A stretch of DNA of 64,000 nt from Acidisoma cellulosilyticum (GTDB taxonomy: Bacteria; Pseudomonadota; Alphaproteobacteria; Acetobacterales; Acetobacteraceae): assembly GCF_020621385.1 (NCBI RefSeq), contig NZ_JAESVA010000008.1:167686-231685 (forward strand), written 5' to 3'. This document shows positions 53,593-62,411 of the stretch, piece after piece. The position numbers and the translations under genes are program-made. Position 1 is the stretch's first letter. Each line of letters starts with the position of its first letter. The notes under the pieces were generated by a model that searched no databases, was not told the origin of the DNA, and saw only the letters and a program-made list of their open reading frames with translations.

Positions 53593-54465
53593 ATGACTGA
53601 AAAGGACGTGGGCGTCGCGCTCACTTTCGACTATGACGCGATGTCGCTGTGGATCGGCACCTTCGGCGCGCAATCCCCCAGCATGACGTCACGCGGCGAA
53701 TTCGGCGTCATCGGCGTGCGGCGCATTCTGGAGACGCTGAAGACCTACGGCATTCCCGGCACCTTCTACATTCCCGGCCACACGGCCTATGCTTTCCCGA
53801 AATCGGTGCAGGATATCGCGGCCGCTGGGCATGAGATCGGCCATCACGGTTGGATTCACGAAAACCCCGTCACCGTCTCGGCCGAGCGCGAACGCTGGAT
53901 TCTGGAAAAGGGTTTCAAGGCGCTGGACGAGGTCGCGGGCGTGCGGCCGGCCGGCTATCGGTCCCCGGCCTGGGACAATAGCCCCAACTCCATCCCGCTG
54001 CTGCTGGAATATGGGTTCGAGTATGAGAGCAGCCAGATGGCGACGGATTTCGAACCCTATTGGTGCCGCGTCGGCGACAGTTTCACGATGGATGACCCTT
54101 ACGTTTTCGGCAAACCGGTCAATCTTGTGGAACTGCCCGTCGCCTGGCATTTGGATGACTTCCCGCAATTCGAATATGTCGTCAGCAAGGGTGGCATCAT
54201 CCAGGGTGTGCAGACGCCGCGCAGCCTGCTGCAAATCTGGAAGGATGAGTTCGACTATATGTACGAGCGCATCGGCAAGGGTCTGTTCAGCATCACCATG
54301 CATCCGCAGGTCATTGGCCGCGCCCATCGGCTGCTGCTGCTGGAAGGCATTATCGAGCATGTGAAGGACAAGCCCGGCGTGAACTTCACGACGATGATCG
54401 ACTATTGCCGCAAGTGGAAGGACGGCAAGACACCGTCCTTGTCGCCCGAGATCGGCGTGCGTTGA
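53593..54465 (+). CDS. NodB-fold hydrolase, polysaccharide deacetylase family (PgdA/PuuE-like, copy A)
   Basis: A 290-residue cytoplasmic protein without a signal peptide. The NodB motifs are LTFDYDA near 10, GHEIGHHGWIHE near 78 (metal ligands), RSPAWDNSP near 118 and a last MHPQVIGR. This branch (Helicobacter PgdA- and PuuE-like) includes allantoinase- and cyclic-imide-hydrolase-type enzymes besides peptidoglycan deacetylases. Its co-transcription with an importer and an amide hydrolase favours a small cyclic amide as substrate. A homologue lies at 61590-62411. Confidence 0.85.
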   Translation: MTEKDVGVALTFDYDAMSLWIGTFGAQSPSMTSRGEFGVIGVRRILETLKTYGIPGTFYIPGHTAYAFPKSVQDIAAAGHEIGHHGWIHENPVTVSAERERWILEKGFKALDEVAGVRPAGYRSPAWDNSPNSIPLLLEYGFEYESSQMATDFEPYWCRVGDSFTMDDPYVFGKPVNLVELPVAWHLDDFPQFEYVVSKGGIIQGVQTPRSLLQIWKDEFDYMYERIGKGLFSITMHPQVIGRAHRLLLLEGIIEHVKDKPGVNFTTMIDYCRKWKDGKTPSLSPEIGVR

Positions 54466-54541
54466 TCGATCCCGCCTTGCGCCCGGACGCGATAGCTTGT
54501 CCAATTTCTGTCGGTGCCTGTCTGGGCGAAGCGAGTGAGCG

Positions 54542-56878
54542 ATGAGCGACGAAGTTTTGACGATTCCCGGCCTGTCGGAGCCGGTGACGATCCTGCTGGA
54601 CCGCTGGGGCATTCCCCATATCCGCGCCGGCAATCTGATGGATATGTTCTTCGCCCAGGGGTTCAACGCGGCGCGGGACCGGCTGTGGCAGATGGATCTG
54701 TGGCGGAAGCGGGGTCTGGGGCTGCTCGCCGCGGATTTCGGCCCCGGCTATCTGGAGCAGGATCGCGCGGCCCGGCTGTTCGTCTATCGCGGCGACATGA
54801 CCGCCGAATGGGCCTGCTACAGCCCGGACGCGCAGGATATCTGTGCGGCCTTCGTGGGCGGCATCAATGCCTATATCGACCTCGTGGCGCGTGACCCTGC
54901 GCGCCTGCCGGTGGAATTCGCGGAACTTGGCACGCGTCCGGCCAAATGGCAGACCGAGGACGTGGTACGCATTCGCAGCCATGGCTGGATGCGCAATGCG
55001 CTGTCCGAGGTGACGCGCGCCAATATCATGGCGAAAGTGGGGGCCGAGACCGATCTGCTGCGCCAGAACCTCAACCCGCCGAAAGTCGTGACGGCGCCGG
55101 ACGGGCTGGACATCGGCTCCATCCCCATGGCGGTGCTCGACACGTTCAAGCTTGGCCTGCTGCCGGTGAGTTTCGATGCCGCGCGTCTGGCGGCGCCGAT
55201 CGAGCAGGCCGGGGATTGGCGGCGCATCACCCCGCTGGGTGATGTGGTGCGGGAAAGCAACGGCCAGGGCTCGAACAACTGGGTGATTGCCGGCAGCAAG
55301 ACAGAGAGCGGACGGCCGATCCTGGCGAATGATCCGCATCGCGCGCATGCGGTGCCGTCACTGCGCTATATCGTCCACCTGACCTGCCCGGAATTCGACG
55401 GTATCGGCGCGGGCGAGCCTGTCGTTCCGGGCATCATGGCCGGGCATAACGGCCAGATCGGCTTCGGGCTGACGCTGTTCTTCGGGCCGGATCAGGAAGA
55501 CGTTTATGTCTACGAAACCCATCCGGAGGACTGCGACCTGTATCGCTATCAGGACGGGTGGGAACGGATGCGGATTGTGGAGGAAACGACGGCTGTCCGC
55601 GGCGCGCCTGATCAGCCGCTGCGGTTGAAATTCACCCGCCATGGACCGGTCATTCATGAGGATCAGGCGGCCGGCCGCGCCTATGCCTTGCGGTCCGTCT
55701 GGTTCGAGCCGGGATCGGCCGCGTATTTCGTCAGCATCTCCTCCATGCGGCGGAAGACCTTTACCGATTTCGCGGGCGATATGCAGCGTTGGGCGGTGCC
55801 GGCCGTCAATCAGGTCTATGCCGATACGGCGGGCAATATCGGTTGGGTGGTCGCGGGCTTCAGCCCCATCCGACCCAATTGGGATGGGCTGCTGCCGGTG
55901 CCGGGCGACGGCAGGTATGAGTGGCAGGGCTTTCATCGGGCCGGCGATCTGCCGTTTGTCCTCAATCCCGATAAGGGTTTCGTCGCGACGGCGAATGAGC
56001 AGAATGTGCCGCCGGACTGGTCCCTGCCGGCCGAGAAGATCGGCCATGAATGGATCGAATCCTCGCGGGCCAATCGCATCGCCGAAGCCTTTGCGCAGAC
56101 AAAGGTGCATTCGGTCGCGACCTCCTGCGCCTTGCAGACCGATCTGATCTCCATCCCCGCACGCCGCTTGTCCGTTCTTCTGTCCGGGGTGACGGGTGAT
56201 GACGCGACACTATCGGCGGCGTTGGCGCTGCTGCAGGACTGGGACGGTGACTTGGCGCCCGGAAGTGCGGCGGCGGCCCTGTCGGAAGTCTGGTGGTCCA
56301 AGCATCTGCGGCCGGGGATCTTTGCCGTGAAGGTCGCCGACCCTGCCGTGCGGGCGCTGATGGGCCTGGGCGATGTCGACGCGATCCTGACCCGGCTGGA
56401 ACAGCCGGAGGGCTTCTTCCCAAGCCCCGCCGCACGCGATGCCTTGCTGACGGAGACGCTGCTGAACGCCTATGCCGAATGTGTGGAGCGGATGGGGGAT
56501 GATCCCGCATCCTGGGCCTGGGGCCTGATCCATCACGGCTATTTCCAGCACGCGCTCTCGGACGTCACGCAGACAAAGTCGAGGAATGTCGGGCCGCTGC
56601 CCATGGGCGGCAGCGAGTCGACACCGATGAACGCCATGTATCGCTATGGGGATTTCCGCGTTGTGCTCGGCGCGTCCTTCCGCATGGTGCTGGACGTGGG
56701 CGCGTGGGACAATAGCCGCTGCATCAACGCGCCGGGACAGTCCGGCGATGTGCGGTCACCCCATTACGGCGATCTGGCCGAAGCCTGGTCCAAAGGAGAG
56801 TATGTGCCGCTTCTGTTCAGCCAGGGCGCGGTCGATGATGCGACCCGGACGCGGATCACGCTGCGCCCGGCGACATAA
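54542..56878 (+). CDS. Penicillin acylase-family Ntn hydrolase
   Basis: A 778-residue amidohydrolase made as a precursor that cleaves itself into alpha and beta chains. The alpha part starts with DRWGIPHIRA and FFAQGFNAARDRLWQMDLWRKRGLG. The beta-chain nucleophile Ser is in GSNNWVIAGSKT near residue 240. PILANDPHR and a late RMVLDVGAWDNSRCINAPGQSG also fit. No signal peptide is evident, which is unusual since many relatives are periplasmic. It probably cleaves N-acyl bonds of a compound imported by the adjacent ABC transporter. Confidence 0.92.
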   Translation: MSDEVLTIPGLSEPVTILLDRWGIPHIRAGNLMDMFFAQGFNAARDRLWQMDLWRKRGLGLLAADFGPGYLEQDRAARLFVYRGDMTAEWACYSPDAQDICAAFVGGINAYIDLVARDPARLPVEFAELGTRPAKWQTEDVVRIRSHGWMRNALSEVTRANIMAKVGAETDLLRQNLNPPKVVTAPDGLDIGSIPMAVLDTFKLGLLPVSFDAARLAAPIEQAGDWRRITPLGDVVRESNGQGSNNWVIAGSKTESGRPILANDPHRAHAVPSLRYIVHLTCPEFDGIGAGEPVVPGIMAGHNGQIGFGLTLFFGPDQEDVYVYETHPEDCDLYRYQDGWERMRIVEETTAVRGAPDQPLRLKFTRHGPVIHEDQAAGRAYALRSVWFEPGSAAYFVSISSMRRKTFTDFAGDMQRWAVPAVNQVYADTAGNIGWVVAGFSPIRPNWDGLLPVPGDGRYEWQGFHRAGDLPFVLNPDKGFVATANEQNVPPDWSLPAEKIGHEWIESSRANRIAEAFAQTKVHSVATSCALQTDLISIPARRLSVLLSGVTGDDATLSAALALLQDWDGDLAPGSAAAALSEVWWSKHLRPGIFAVKVADPAVRALMGLGDVDAILTRLEQPEGFFPSPAARDALLTETLLNAYAECVERMGDDPASWAWGLIHHGYFQHALSDVTQTKSRNVGPLPMGGSESTPMNAMYRYGDFRVVLGASFRMVLDVGAWDNSRCINAPGQSGDVRSPHYGDLAEAWSKGEYVPLLFSQGAVDDATRTRITLRPAT

Positions 56879-56938
56879 GGGCGCGCGCTGTTCGGCCGAG
56901 CGCGATAAGCCAATAATGATCGCGCCCATTGGGAGCCG

Positions 56939-56965
56939 GGCTAAATCGGAGCTCCCGATTTAGCC
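56939..56965 (+). terminator. Hairpin after the penicillin acylase gene
   Basis: GGCTAAATCGG at 56939-56949 pairs perfectly with CCGATTTAGCC at 56955-56965 (11 bp, 5-base loop). GGGAGC at 56931-56936 could instead pair with GCTCCC at 56951-56956. It lies about 60 bp after the stop codon and is the likely end of the transporter/acylase transcript, although no T-run follows. Confidence 0.6.
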
Positions 56966-57032
56966 AAGAAGAAAACAGGGTAGGGGGCTTTGCATCGCCT
57001 TGCCAAGTCACCCAAGCAAAACGTTAATTCCG

Positions 57033-57140
57033 CCAGAGCGTTTCCTGTTCGCTTAGTCTCGCAGAGACCGCTCTGGATTATTGCTTTTGCGAGCATCTTC
57101 GCACAGTCAGATGATTCCATCTGACTGTGCGAAGATGCTC
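57033..57140. repeat. Intergenic inverted-repeat element
   Basis: Outer arms CCAGAGCG (57033-57040) and CGCTCTGG (57069-57076) form one inverted repeat. A second, very strong one has 23-bp perfect arms at 57091-57113 and 57118-57140 with a 4-base loop, ending at the MarR stop codon. AGAGC and GCTCT ends of this kind are common in mosaic intergenic repeats of alphaproteobacteria. The long hairpin may also end transcription from both sides. Confidence 0.7.
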
Positions 57141-57700
57141 TAACTGATATGGTCTCGGTTCAGAACGATCATGCGGCTCAGCAGATTCGCGACACCCTCC
57201 TGTTCGGGGGTCGAAAGCATTGTGCAAAGCTCCCGTTCTGCTTTTGCGTGGTCGACCATCGCGGGCTCGACGATCGCGAGACCTTCGTCAGTCAGCTCCA
57301 CCCACACACCGCGCTTGTCTGCCGGGTCGGACGACCGCCGGACAAAACCTTGCTCTTCCAGCCGCGACAAAAGATTTGAGATGCCACCGGACGTGAAGAG
57401 CATGGTTGCCTGAAGTCGGCTGGGCGACAGTCTGAACGGATGTCCTGCGACACGCAGTGTCGCGAGAACGGCGTAAGAAGGATAGCGCAGCCCATGAGGG
57501 GCTAAAGCCTGGTTGACCCGCTTCAGGATGATGTCCTGCAGCATCAACACCCGCCCGATCACGGCCTTTCCGGAGCAGTCGATATCAGGACGCTGTTGCC
57601 GCCATTGTTCCATCCCACGACCGACAAGATCGAAACGCACCGACCCTGTCTCGTGGTCATAGTCCCCGCTGTCGGGCGCTGATTTGGCGGGTCGGATCAT
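57140..57700 (-). CDS. MarR-family transcriptional regulator
   Basis: A 186-residue winged-helix repressor. A 45-residue N-terminal extension precedes the fold. Recognition elements are LSPSRLQATMLFTSGGISNLLSRLEEQGFVRR and DPADKRGVWVELTDEG. It is divergent from the spermidine-type ABC operon, and a 22-bp palindrome lies between the two genes, so it very likely represses that operon and itself until a ligand is bound. Confidence 0.92.
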   Translation of the reverse strand: MIRPAKSAPDSGDYDHETGSVRFDLVGRGMEQWRQQRPDIDCSGKAVIGRVLMLQDIILKRVNQALAPHGLRYPSYAVLATLRVAGHPFRLSPSRLQATMLFTSGGISNLLSRLEEQGFVRRSSDPADKRGVWVELTDEGLAIVEPAMVDHAKAERELCTMLSTPEQEGVANLLSRMIVLNRDHIS

Positions 57701-57763
57701 TCAAACCTCTGATAGCTCAGAATCTAGGCAATAGCACATAATTATAGCTTTTTATAAAGAGTA

Positions 57764-57785
57764 AATATCTTTCTTGAAAGATATT
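57764..57785. promoter_or_regulatory. Palindromic MarR-type operator
   Basis: AATATCTTTC (57764-57773), a TT centre, and GAAAGATATT (57776-57785) form a perfect 10-bp inverted repeat. It lies between divergent MarR and ABC-transporter genes within an AT-rich promoter region, 42 bp before the GTG start at 57828. Size and symmetry fit a MarR dimer site. Confidence 0.75.
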
Positions 57786-57827
57786 AGGAACGCTGTTTAA
57801 GTCTGCCGGTCAAGCGGGAGATATATC

Positions 57828-58850
57828 GTGCTCAAGCGTCTTACCCTGACTGTCCTAGCCGGATTGGCCCTGTCTTTTGCGCAAGCAAAAGCCGCGGATA
57901 AGCTTACCATTGCAACCTTTGGTGGATCGTTCATCAACGACACCAAAACCTGCGTGATCGCGCCCTTCACAAAGACGACGGGAAGTCCGGTCGTCGTTCA
58001 GCTGGGCAATTCAGTTCAGCTCGCCGCCGCGATCCGGGCGATGGGCGGTCGTTCAGCTTATGACGTGGTCTATCTGGACAATAGTCTGGCGACGGAACTC
58101 GAAAACGAAGGTCTTCTTCAGCCGCTGGACGTCAGCAAGTTGCAGTCCTACCCGCAAATCGACAAATCGGCTTTCGGCCCGGGCAATGACTATGTGACGT
58201 TCGAAGTCTCGGCCACCGCGCTCGTCTATGATCCCACCGTCATCAAGACGCCGCCGACGTCCTGGGCCGATCTCTTCGATCCGAAATACCGCGGCCGCAT
58301 GGCCCTGGGCGATATCACCGGGACGTCCGGCATGCAGACCATGCTGGCGATCAATCGCCTGAAGGGTGGCACACTGGACAATGTGAAACCCGGCATGGAT
58401 GCGATGAAGACCCTGATTCCCGGTGCCGTCACGCTCTATACCCAGGCCGACCAGCTTCTGGCTTTGTTCCAGCAAGGTGATATCGTCATTGCCCCCTGGT
58501 ATCCTGACCGGGCAGGCGCTGCGATCCTCAAAGGCTATTCCTTGGCCGTCGCCTACCCCAAAGAGGGCGCTGTCGGTATTCGCCCGGTTTTGGTGATCCC
58601 GAAAGGGGATGCGCATCCCGAACTTGCATTGAAATACATCGACACGGTGTTATCCGCGCCGGCGCAGACGTGCTTCACCGAACGCGAATATGCTGCTCCC
58701 GTGAATACCACGGTCAAGCTCTCGCCCGAGGTTTCGAAGATTGTTGCCACGGGCGACAATTACAAGCGCCTCTGGTTTCCCGATCCGGAAACATTGGCCA
58801 AACACCTGCCTGACTGGATTCGTGAATGGCAGCGGCAGGTGGCGAACTAA
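57828..58850 (+). CDS. Spermidine/putrescine-type ABC substrate-binding protein
   Basis: A 340-residue periplasmic binding protein. A signal peptide (MLKRLTLTVLAGLALSFAQAKAA) is followed by TIATFGGSFINDTKTCVIAPF, a PotD-like type-II binding fold, and later WADLFDPKYRGRMALGD. It starts with GTG at 57828, preceded by GGGAG. It opens an operon of ATPase, two permeases, a NodB-fold hydrolase and two SDRs. Confidence 0.9.
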   Translation: MLKRLTLTVLAGLALSFAQAKAADKLTIATFGGSFINDTKTCVIAPFTKTTGSPVVVQLGNSVQLAAAIRAMGGRSAYDVVYLDNSLATELENEGLLQPLDVSKLQSYPQIDKSAFGPGNDYVTFEVSATALVYDPTVIKTPPTSWADLFDPKYRGRMALGDITGTSGMQTMLAINRLKGGTLDNVKPGMDAMKTLIPGAVTLYTQADQLLALFQQGDIVIAPWYPDRAGAAILKGYSLAVAYPKEGAVGIRPVLVIPKGDAHPELALKYIDTVLSAPAQTCFTEREYAAPVNTTVKLSPEVSKIVATGDNYKRLWFPDPETLAKHLPDWIREWQRQVAN

Positions 58851-58861
58851 GGAAATCGGTG

Positions 58862-59935
58862 ATGGCGGAACTTGAGCTCATCGGTGTTTCCAAGCGTTAC
58901 GCCGACCAGGTTGCGGTCTCTGACGTCTCTTTGCAGATAGCGTCGGGTGAATTCCTGTCGCTGCTCGGGCCGTCCGGCTGCGGCAAGACGACGCTCCTCC
59001 GCATCATCGCGGGCCTTGTCGATCCGTCCGAGGGCCAGATCAAGCTGGGTGATCGGGACATTACGCGGGTCCCGGTCCATAAGCGGGGTCTTGGACTGGT
59101 CTTTCAGTCCTATGCGCTCTTCCCCCACATGAACGTCGCGGACAATGTGGCCTATGGCCTGCGCCGTCAGGGGTTGCGTGGGCAAGGCCTGCGCAGGCGC
59201 GTGGACGAGGCCCTGGCGCTTGTGCGCATGACCCATCTGGCCGGGCGCCTGCCTCGTCAACTCTCAGGCGGTCAGCAGCAGCGCGTGGCCCTGGCTCGCG
59301 CGATCGCGCCTCGTCCGCGCTTGCTGCTTCTGGATGAGCCGCTGTCCAATCTCGATGCCTTGTTGCGCGACGAGATGCAGATCGAAATTCGCAGGCTTCA
59401 GCAGGAATTGGGCATTACCAGCATCTTCGTGACCCATGATCGCAGCGAGGCATTGTCAATGTCGGACCGCGTCTGTGTTCTTGGGCAAGGACGCCTTCAG
59501 CAGATTGGCACGCCAGAAGACATTTACCAGAATCCGGCGAATAGTTTCGTCGCGGGCTTCATCGGCCGCTCGAATCGCCTGCAAGGGCGGACCGTTTCGG
59601 TTGGCCTGGATGGTGCCATTCTCCGGCTAGCCAATGGGACCATGATCCATAGCGCCGTCTCGGCGCTGTCCGTGGGACAAGAGGCTGATATTGTCATCCG
59701 CTATGATGCAATTCGCTTGTCTGTCGCCAGTGGGGCCCCCGATCAGTTTTCGGGCGAGGTCATTCTGAGATCGTTTTCCGGCCCGCAAGTTCAGCTTGTG
59801 ATCCGGGCTTCGACAGACATGGATCTTATCGCGGAAATTCCGAGCCATTTGCCGGCGGCCAACTTTGCACCCGGCACGCGCGTTGACATCGCGATCAATC
59901 CGGCCGCTGTCTTCGCGGGCGGCAGGCCGTCATGA
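58862..59935 (+). CDS. Spermidine/putrescine-type ABC transporter ATPase
   Basis: A 357-residue ATPase of the PotA type. Walker A is GPSGCGKTT near 37, the signature LSGGQQQRV near 136 and Walker B LLLLDEPLSNLDA near 155, with THD after it. A C-terminal TOBE-like domain follows. ATG 58862 gives the normal N-terminus (MAELELIGVSKRYADQ). The stop overlaps the permease start by 4 bp. Confidence 0.93.
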   Translation: MAELELIGVSKRYADQVAVSDVSLQIASGEFLSLLGPSGCGKTTLLRIIAGLVDPSEGQIKLGDRDITRVPVHKRGLGLVFQSYALFPHMNVADNVAYGLRRQGLRGQGLRRRVDEALALVRMTHLAGRLPRQLSGGQQQRVALARAIAPRPRLLLLDEPLSNLDALLRDEMQIEIRRLQQELGITSIFVTHDRSEALSMSDRVCVLGQGRLQQIGTPEDIYQNPANSFVAGFIGRSNRLQGRTVSVGLDGAILRLANGTMIHSAVSALSVGQEADIVIRYDAIRLSVASGAPDQFSGEVILRSFSGPQVQLVIRASTDMDLIAEIPSHLPAANFAPGTRVDIAINPAAVFAGGRPS

Positions 59936-60795
59936 AGGCCGAGGCGCCAAAAGGCCGTTTTGCGGGGTTTCTGCTGACCGCGCCGCTTGCTCTCCTGCTC
60001 CTGCTGGTATTCGTCGCGCCTATCCTCGTGATGTTGCCGACCAGCTTTAAGATCTACGATCCCGGCGTCGGCATCCAGCCTGGTTGGACGCTGCATAACT
60101 ACACGCAAATTCTGGCGGACCCGTATTTTCGGGAGGTGCTGGGACGCACCCTGGTGATGGGGATTTCTGTCACTGTTTTCTGCGTCCTGTTCGGCTATCC
60201 GCTTGCCATTCTGGTGGCCCGGTCCGATGGCATGATGCGCAGCTTGCTGACGCTTCTGGTTATCTTTCCGCTGACCCTCAATCTCGTCGTCCGGTCCTTC
60301 GGCTGGATAGCTCTCTTGTCTAATAGAGGCATCATCAATCAAATAATGCTGGACCTGGGATTGGTCGAGTTTCCCGTCCGGATGATGTTCAACCTCACCG
60401 GTCTTATCATCGGTCTCACGCATATTTTCCTGCCTTTCATGGTGATGATTCTGGTCGCGTCGTTGCGCGCGATGCCGCGGGATGTGGAGGCCGCTTCGGC
60501 GGCCCTTGGCGCGCGACCTTCGATCACCTTCCTGACGGTTACCTTGCCATTGACCGCACCCGGCATCTTTGCCGGCAGCGTCCTGGTGTTCATTCTGTCG
60601 ATCAGCGCGTTGGTCACGCCGCGACTTCTGGGTGGTCCTGCGTATAAGGTGATGGCAACCGCGATCTACGACGAATTCCTCAGCACGCTTGATTGGCCGA
60701 CCGGGGCCGCGCTCGCTTTTGCGCTTACCTTGGTCGTACTCGTCATTCTTGGTGGTGCGGGCTATCTGACCCGCCGCTGGACGGCCGCAAGATGA
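59932..60795 (+). CDS. Spermidine/putrescine-type ABC transporter permease 1
   Basis: A 287-residue PotB-like permease with about six transmembrane segments. The cytoplasmic loop that contacts the ATPase reads VEAASAALGARPSITFLTVTLPLTAPGI. It overlaps the ATPase gene before it and the second permease after it, so all are one transcript. Confidence 0.92.
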   Translation: MKAEAPKGRFAGFLLTAPLALLLLLVFVAPILVMLPTSFKIYDPGVGIQPGWTLHNYTQILADPYFREVLGRTLVMGISVTVFCVLFGYPLAILVARSDGMMRSLLTLLVIFPLTLNLVVRSFGWIALLSNRGIINQIMLDLGLVEFPVRMMFNLTGLIIGLTHIFLPFMVMILVASLRAMPRDVEAASAALGARPSITFLTVTLPLTAPGIFAGSVLVFILSISALVTPRLLGGPAYKVMATAIYDEFLSTLDWPTGAALAFALTLVVLVILGGAGYLTRRWTAAR

Positions 60796-61580
60796 GTGAT
60801 CGCCCTCTGGCCCTATGGCTGAAAATCCTTGGCACCCTGCTGCTGGTATTTCTGTTATTGCCCGTGATCGTCGTCGTTCTGGCCTCCTTCACCTCGACCG
60901 CCTATCTGACGATACCGCCGCGCGGGTTCACCTTGCGTTGGTTTGCTGAAGTGTTCTCGGACCCTGACTATGTCTCCGCAATCTGGCTGAGTATCAAGCT
61001 GGCGATCGCTTCCACGTTGATCGCCACGGTCCTGGCACTGCCGGCATGCTACGCCTTGCACCAACGTTGGGTTCCGTGTGCGGTGCTTATTGGCAATCTC
61101 ATGATGTCGCCGTTGATTTTTCCCGCAATCGTCATTGGTGTCGCGATGCTGCAATATGTGAGCATCCTGGATCTGCGCGGCAATTTCGGCATCCTGGTAC
61201 TGGCGCATAGTGTCATTGTCACACCTTATATCGTCAGAACGGCGCTTGCCGGCTTTTCCGGCCTCGATCCGTTCCTTGAAGAGGCGGCCTTGGTATTGGG
61301 CGCCAACCGCTTTCTGGCCTTCGTTCATGTCGTGGCGCCGGCCATTCGCTCCTCCCTGAGCGCTGGTCTTGTGTTTGCCCTCATCACGTCTTTCGATGAG
61401 GTGCCGGTCACGATCTTCCTGTTGCCGCCCGGAACGGCAACGCTTCCTGTTTCTATTTTCACAGCCATCGACCAGGGCAGTGATCCTTCGGTCGCCGCAG
61501 TTTCGACGCTGCTCATAGTCATCACGGCTTTGCTGTTGATCGTTCTCGAACGATTCGCCGGCACGCGCCGTCTCATGTGA
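60792..61580 (+). CDS. Spermidine/putrescine-type ABC transporter permease 2
   Basis: A 262-residue PotC-like permease with about six transmembrane segments and the coupling loop LEEAALVLGANRFLAFVHVVAPAI. ATG 60792 overlaps the preceding stop by 4 bp and gives the expected N-terminus; the longer frame from 60693 lies inside the preceding gene. It completes the importer. Confidence 0.92.
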   Translation: MSDRPLALWLKILGTLLLVFLLLPVIVVVLASFTSTAYLTIPPRGFTLRWFAEVFSDPDYVSAIWLSIKLAIASTLIATVLALPACYALHQRWVPCAVLIGNLMMSPLIFPAIVIGVAMLQYVSILDLRGNFGILVLAHSVIVTPYIVRTALAGFSGLDPFLEEAALVLGANRFLAFVHVVAPAIRSSLSAGLVFALITSFDEVPVTIFLLPPGTATLPVSIFTAIDQGSDPSVAAVSTLLIVITALLLIVLERFAGTRRLM

Positions 61581-61589
61581 GGACGTATC

Positions 61590-62411
61590 ATGCCATTGAC
61601 CAGTCGCGGATTTCCTCTTTTTCTGACCTTCGATCTTGACGCCGAGACGATGTGGACCGCGCGCGATCCCGCCTATGCGCAACGGCCTATCCTGATGTCT
61701 CAGGGTGCCTATGGCTGGAAGGTTGGCGTTCCCCGTATCCTTGAATTGCTGAGGCGCTACAATCTGAAAGTGACGTTCTTCGTTCCGGGTCTTGTCGTCG
61801 AACAACGGCCTGCGACGATCGAGGCGATCTTGAAGGATGGCCACGAGATTGCCCACCATAGCTACAGTCACCGTTGGATTCTGTCTCTCTCCGAAGCGGA
61901 AGAACGCGAGGAGATGGAGAAGGGATTTGATGCGATCAAGCGTGCGACCGGGTATGGCCCGCGGGGTTGGCGGTCGCCGGCGGCGGAACTCAGCCCCATC
62001 AGTCTCGACCTTCTGAAGGAATGGGGATTCGACTACTCGTCGAACTTCTTCGACGACGACAGTCCGTATTTGCTCAACATCGGTGGGGAGCGATCGAACA
62101 TCGTGGAACTGCCTTTTCGTTGGGTGCTGGATGACGCGCCCTTCTTCCAATATTCTATCGTGCTTCCGGGTCGCACCATGCATCCGCCGTCTTCCGTCCT
62201 TGAGTCGTGGAAAACGGAGTTCGACATGCTCTACGCCGAGGACCGTATGATGATGATCGGCTTCCATCCGCAGATCATTGGCCAGCCGTCCCGTCTTTGG
62301 GTGCTTGAGAAGCTCATCGAACATGCGCTTTCTCACAGCAATGTATGGATCGGGCGGTGTGACGAAATCACCGACGACCTGCGCCCAGGGCTGCTGGCAG
62401 CGGCACCATGA
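61590..62411 (+). CDS. NodB-fold hydrolase, polysaccharide deacetylase family (PgdA/PuuE-like, copy B)
   Basis: A 273-residue cytoplasmic protein homologous to the one at 53593-54465. Motifs are LTFDLDAE near 12, GHEIAHHSYSHRW near 80, GWRSPAAELSP near 125 and FHPQIIGQPSR near 225. No signal peptide. As in copy A, it sits directly behind importer genes, which points to a small imported substrate (a cyclic imide, ureide or acylated amine) rather than a polymer. Its stop overlaps the next SDR by 4 bp. Confidence 0.85.
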   Translation: MPLTSRGFPLFLTFDLDAETMWTARDPAYAQRPILMSQGAYGWKVGVPRILELLRRYNLKVTFFVPGLVVEQRPATIEAILKDGHEIAHHSYSHRWILSLSEAEEREEMEKGFDAIKRATGYGPRGWRSPAAELSPISLDLLKEWGFDYSSNFFDDDSPYLLNIGGERSNIVELPFRWVLDDAPFFQYSIVLPGRTMHPPSSVLESWKTEFDMLYAEDRMMMIGFHPQIIGQPSRLWVLEKLIEHALSHSNVWIGRCDEITDDLRPGLLAAAP

